From Streptomyces sp. MP131-18 (GTDB lineage Bacteria; Actinomycetota; Actinomycetes; Streptomycetales; Streptomycetaceae): DNA of 64,000 bases. Numbering within the stretch: the stretch's first letter is position 1; every line of letters starts with the position of its first letter. The notes beneath the pieces were generated by a model. That model had not been told where the DNA came from. It was given only the letters and a program-made list of their open reading frames with translations, and ran no database searches. This document shows, piece by piece, positions 61,032-64,000 of the stretch. Where the stretch lies: assembly GCF_001984575.1 (NCBI RefSeq), contig NZ_LZNS01000001.1, forward strand, positions 3,407,881 through 3,471,880. Reading direction: 5' to 3'. Made by a program: the position numbers and the translations under genes.

Positions 61032-62546
61032 ATGGCCACGCAGACGCCCGCCCGGAGCCACCCCGCGCCCCCGGCCCCCCGGCCCGCCCCCGCCCCGTAC
61101 ACCGGCTTCGACCGCATGCCGATCGCCGGCGCGTGGCGGGCCGGGCGCGCGGACTCGGCACAGGTCGACGTCGACCCCTACACCGGTGACACGCTGACCG
61201 AGATCCCGCTCGCCGACGCGTCCGACGTGGACGACGCCTACCGGGCGGCGGCCGAGGCGCAGCGCGCCTGGGGCGCCGCGCCCGCCGCGGAGCGGGCCGC
61301 GGTCCTCGGCCGGGCCTCCGTGCTCATGGCCGAACGGGCGGACGAGATCGGCGACTGGCTGGTGCGGGAGGCGGGGTGCATCCGTCCGCGGGTCGCGATG
61401 GAGCTGGACATCTGCCTCGCGATCACGCGGCTGGCGGCCTCCCGCACGTTCCTGGAGATGCGGACGGTGCCCTCGGACACCCCGGGCAAGGAAAACCGGG
61501 TGTACCGCCGCCCGGCCGGGGTGATCGGGGTGATCGGCCCGTGGAACTTCCCGCTGTTCCTCGCCAACCGCTCCGTCGCCCCCGCGCTGGCCGCGGGCAA
61601 CGCGGTGGTGCTCAAGCCGGCCGGGGACACCCCGGTGACCGGCGGGCTGCTGCTGGCGAAGATCTACGAGGAGGCCGGGCTGCCGCCCGGCGTGCTCGGC
61701 GTCGTCATCGGCCGGGGCAGCGAGATCGGCGACGCGATGGTGCGGCACGAGGTGCCGCGGGTCATCTCGTTCACCGGCTCGACACCGGTCGGCCGCGGCA
61801 TCGCCCGGCAGGCCGGGCTGAAGAAGCTCGCGCTCGAACTCGGCGGCAACGGGCCGCTGGTCGTCCTCGACGACGCCGATCTGGACGCGGCGGTCTCGGC
61901 CGCCGTGTACGGCAGCTACTTCCACCAGGGCCAGATCTGCATGGCGACCAACCGCGTAATCGTCGACGCCTCGATCCACGATGCGTTCGTGCAGCGCTGC
62001 GTGGCGCGGGCCGAGGCGCTGGTCACCGGCGACCCGCGGGACGACCGCACGGAGATCGGGCCGATCATCAACGACCGCCAGCTCGCCTCCGTCCGCGAGA
62101 AGGTGCAGCGCGCCGTTCAGCAGGGCGGGCGGCTGCTGGTCTCGGGCGAGCCCTCGGGGCCCACCGGACGGGTGCTGCCGCCCCACCTCCTCGTCGGCGG
62201 GCAGCACCTCGCCACCGCGTCGGAGGAGGTCTTCGGCCCGGTCGCGACGATCATCGAGGCCCGCGACGAGGACGACGCCCTGGCCCTGGCGAACCAGACC
62301 GAGTACGGCCTGTCCAGCGGCGTCTTCACGCGCGACGTGGAGCGCGGCCTGCGGTTCGCGCGGCACGTCGAGGCGGGCATGACGCACGTGAACGACACCA
62401 CGGTGCACGACGACGTGAACGCGGCGTTCGGCGGCGAGAAGGACTCCGGGCTCGGGCGGTTCGGCGGCGGCTGGGTGTTCGACGAGTTCACCAGCGAGCA
62501 CTGGATCAGCATTCAGCGCACCCCGCGGGAGCTGCCCGTCCGGTGA
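61032..62546 (+). CDS. Aldehyde dehydrogenase (benzaldehyde dehydrogenase-like)
   Basis: 504 residues. NAD(P)-dependent oxidation of an aldehyde to the acid. Motifs: GVIGVIGPWNFPLF, VLKPAGDTPVTGG, FTGSTPVGRGIA, catalytic Glu in LELGGNGPLVVLDDADLD and catalytic Cys in HQGQICMATNRVIV. The VNDTTVHDDVNAAFGGEKDSGLGRFGG ending (parts HVNDTTVHDDVNAAFGG, SGLGRFGG) resembles aromatic-aldehyde enzymes. ATG start with GAGAGG. The upstream 170 bp has TATATC/GATAAA AT-rich hexamers but no clear promoter. Confidence 0.92.
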   Translation: MATQTPARSHPAPPAPRPAPAPYTGFDRMPIAGAWRAGRADSAQVDVDPYTGDTLTEIPLADASDVDDAYRAAAEAQRAWGAAPAAERAAVLGRASVLMAERADEIGDWLVREAGCIRPRVAMELDICLAITRLAASRTFLEMRTVPSDTPGKENRVYRRPAGVIGVIGPWNFPLFLANRSVAPALAAGNAVVLKPAGDTPVTGGLLLAKIYEEAGLPPGVLGVVIGRGSEIGDAMVRHEVPRVISFTGSTPVGRGIARQAGLKKLALELGGNGPLVVLDDADLDAAVSAAVYGSYFHQGQICMATNRVIVDASIHDAFVQRCVARAEALVTGDPRDDRTEIGPIINDRQLASVREKVQRAVQQGGRLLVSGEPSGPTGRVLPPHLLVGGQHLATASEEVFGPVATIIEARDEDDALALANQTEYGLSSGVFTRDVERGLRFARHVEAGMTHVNDTTVHDDVNAAFGGEKDSGLGRFGGGWVFDEFTSEHWISIQRTPRELPVR

Positions 62547-62689
62547 CCTGCCCGCGGGCCTGCGATCGCGCGGGGCGCGCCGCGAACCTGCGCGCGTGCC
62601 ACGTGCGGGGCCGGCCGATACCGCGCATCCGCGCTGGACCTGCCCGCACCTTCTTTACCGTGGCGCTCACCCCTGGTTCCGTGCATAGC

Positions 62690-63529
62690 GTGACGACTCA
62701 AGGCGCTTCGCACGCTCCCCACCCGACCATCGAGCCGACCGCGGAGATCGATACCACGCTGAGAAGTCAGGCGCGCACCTGGAACCACTGGCTTGGCGGC
62801 ATGCACAGCTTCGCCGTGGACCGTGAAGCGGGGAACAAATTTGCGGTGACCTACCCCGGGCTGCTGGAAAGGGTGCGCACCACCCGGCACTTCCTGGGCC
62901 GCACCGTGCGTTACCTCGCGCGCGACGTGGGCATCAGGCAGTTCCTGGACGTGGGCTCCGGCCTGCCCACGGCGGGCAACACGCACGAGATCGCGCAGCA
63001 GGTGGCCCCCGGATCACGCGTCGTCTACGCCGACAACGACCCGCAGACGGTGCTGTACGCCCGCCAGCTCCTCGGCTCCATTCCCGCGGGAGCCGTCTCC
63101 TACCACGAGGCCAGCCTGCACGAGCCCGAGGCGGTCCTCGCCGCCGCGAAGGAGACGCTCGACCTGTCGCGGCCGGTCGCGCTCGTGCTGAGCGGCATCC
63201 TCGGCCACGTGCCCGACGACGACGAGGCACGCGCCATCGTGCGGGAACTGCTGGCCGCCCTGCCGAGCGGCAGTTACCTGATGTCCCACGACATCTGCGA
63301 TACGGAGGCGGACTGGCGTGACATCCAGAGCCGGCACAACAGGATCGCCCCGCTCGCCTACCACCTGCGCTCGCCGGCGCAGATCGCCGGCTTCTTCGAG
63401 GGGCTTGAGCTCGTCGAGCCGGGGGTGGTCGCGCTGACCTCCTGGCGCCCGGACCCCGGCGGCCGGTACTCGCCCGAGTGGGCGGCGCTGGTGGCGGACC
63501 TGGTGGGCGGCGTCGGCCGCAAGAGCTGA
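62690..63529 (+). CDS. SAM-dependent methyltransferase (DUF574/Methyltransf_19-like)
   Basis: 279 residues if the GTG at 62690 is used; 62681 and 62660 are also in frame, and no ribosome site settles it. The family opening PxRVYDYxLGGKDxF is replaced by ARTWNHWLGGMHSFAVD, but the rest fits: SAM motif FLDVGSGLPTAGNTHEIAQQV (parts FLDVGSGLPTAGNTHE, AQQV), VVYADNDPQTVLYARQLL, LSGILGHVPDDDEA and YLMSHDICD. DUF574 proteins are abundant in Streptomyces and mostly uncharacterised. Separate from aldehyde dehydrogenase by 143 bp. Confidence 0.8.
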   Translation: MTTQGASHAPHPTIEPTAEIDTTLRSQARTWNHWLGGMHSFAVDREAGNKFAVTYPGLLERVRTTRHFLGRTVRYLARDVGIRQFLDVGSGLPTAGNTHEIAQQVAPGSRVVYADNDPQTVLYARQLLGSIPAGAVSYHEASLHEPEAVLAAAKETLDLSRPVALVLSGILGHVPDDDEARAIVRELLAALPSGSYLMSHDICDTEADWRDIQSRHNRIAPLAYHLRSPAQIAGFFEGLELVEPGVVALTSWRPDPGGRYSPEWAALVADLVGGVGRKS

Positions 63530-63563
63530 GCCCGCCCGGCCCACGGGGGCGGCGTCCGGGGCG

Positions 63564-63794
63564 TCACCAGTTCTCCGCGTCCCGCACGTTCTGGATGAAC
63601 GCGTTGGCGGACGCCCCCTCGTCCACCAGATCGGGGACCAGGTCGACCGAGCTGAGCAGCGAGGCGCCCGCCCCCTCCGTCTCCCGCCACTCCTCGGCGA
63701 TGGCCTGCTGGGTGTCGGCGGGCCGGGTCTCCAGCCACCGCCGGTTCTCGGGACTGAGCTGCCGCAGGAAATGGGCGAGCAGATCGGTAACCAT
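63564..63794 (-). CDS. Small acidic hypothetical protein
   Basis: 76 residues from an ATG with GGGAGA 8 nt upstream. Helical, with RQLSPENRRWLETRPADTQQAIAEEW (parts LSPENRRWLETR, QQAIAEEW) and an acidic second half ending NAFIQNVRDAENW. No signal peptide or known motif; function unknown. Convergent with the methyltransferase gene. Confidence 0.55.
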   Translation of the reverse strand: MVTDLLAHFLRQLSPENRRWLETRPADTQQAIAEEWRETEGAGASLLSSVDLVPDLVDEGASANAFIQNVRDAENW

Positions 63795-63880
63795 GCCGTC
63801 GTCTCCCGGACGTGGGGTGGCGGCCGGCGGCCGCCCGTGACAGCACCAGTCTGCGAGAGGAACGGGCGGGGCGCACGACG

Positions 63881-63920
63881 CGGCCCCGTTCCGGAACGTG
63901 ATCGTTCCGGAACGGGGCCG
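63881..63920 (-). terminator. Strong hairpin terminator
   Basis: A perfect 18-bp stem (CGGCCCCGTTCCGGAACG with its complement) and TGAT loop, 19 nt after the stop of the gene at the right edge. It should end that leftward transcript. Confidence 0.85.
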
Positions 63921-63939
63921 GGTGGCCGGCGGGCGCCGG

Positions 63940-64000
63940 TCAGTACGCGCTGTCGACGTTGTCCATGGAGCCGTAGCGCTCGGCGGCGTAGTTGCAGGCC
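63940..64000 (-). CDS. C-terminal end of a protein (partial)
   Basis: Only ~19 codons are visible, ending ACNYAAERYGSMDNVDSAY. The YxxxRYGSxxxxxxxY ending resembles the end of secreted lytic transglycosylase-like proteins of Streptomyces, but this is too short to be sure. The strong hairpin directly downstream supports a real gene end here. Confidence 0.5.
   Translation of the reverse strand, partial: ACNYAAERYGSMDNVDSAY

Overview
The window is a high-GC actinobacterial chromosome segment, almost certainly from Streptomyces or a close relative in the Streptomycetaceae. The evidence is dense, tightly packed genes with many GTG starts and GTGA/ATGA overlaps; the tilS-hpt-ftsH-folE core block; an XRE (DUF5753)/ATPase/DUF397 cluster; a TipAL-type regulator with its promoter; an Mbl-type MreB paralogue; a SigB-family sigma factor; and a Zur box upstream of a zinc-free L31 gene. 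I saw no rRNA, tRNA, CRISPR array, insertion sequence or prophage.

Layout. 1-1.3 kb: edge of a WXG100/type VII secretion-type gene group on the minus strand. 1.4-13.6 kb: housekeeping block with an NTF2-like protein, folP, divergent folB-folK-DUF3180, an osmoprotectant-type ABC transporter (ATPase divergent from two permeases and a binding lipoprotein), a coiled-coil membrane protein, folE, ftsH, hpt and tilS. 13.7-17 kb: zinc-protease-like protein, DacB/PBP4 and ppa. 17-20 kb: guanidine-III riboswitch with an SMR exporter, a ThrE-type exporter and a TipAL-like thiopeptide sensor. 20-26.6 kb: ABC transporter divergent from a two-component system, then a DrrAB-like exporter divergent from a PadR repressor with two matching operators. 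26.7-30.5 kb: XRE/ATPase/DUF397 cluster and a Zur-type rpmE2-cobW operon. 30.6-39.7 kb: DUF3048 lipoprotein, MFS pump with a divergent ArsR-type regulator, ABC half-transporter, Mbl, FluC-DUF190-FluC and lpdA. 40-44.2 kb: a kinase remnant, then a second two-component system followed by its own ABC transporter. 44.2-57.4 kb: oxidoreductase/Rrf2/AhpD-like module, SigB-type sigma factor, DoxX, MarP-like protease, GDPD-like enzyme, FAH-family enzyme, VOC protein, aminoglycoside-phosphotransferase-like kinase and PhoD coupled to a carbohydrate-binding-like protein. 57.4-64 kb: ArsR-type regulator divergent from a third two-component system, PAP2 phosphatase, aldehyde dehydrogenase, methyltransferase and small proteins.

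Themes. The window is rich in one-component and two-component control of efflux. Several short intergenic regions carry readable operators: MerR-type with a 19-bp spacer, PadR, Zur, Rrf2 and ArsR-like. About ten genes have a TANNNT-like -10 element 6-8 nt before the start codon, so many transcripts here are probably leaderless.

The strongest non-routine observations are (i) the guanidine-III riboswitch whose pseudoknot ends at the Shine-Dalgarno sequence of a SugE/Gdx-type gene; (ii) two paralogous sensor kinases with an extra membrane helix and a two-cysteine extracytoplasmic domain after the ATPase domain; (iii) a shared TGCACGTGCA palindrome upstream of both the XRE and the DUF397 genes; and (iv) a Zur-box operon pairing cysteine-free L31 with a COG0523 protein that lacks a recognisable P-loop. 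I found no clear multi-gene system that is wholly undescribed.
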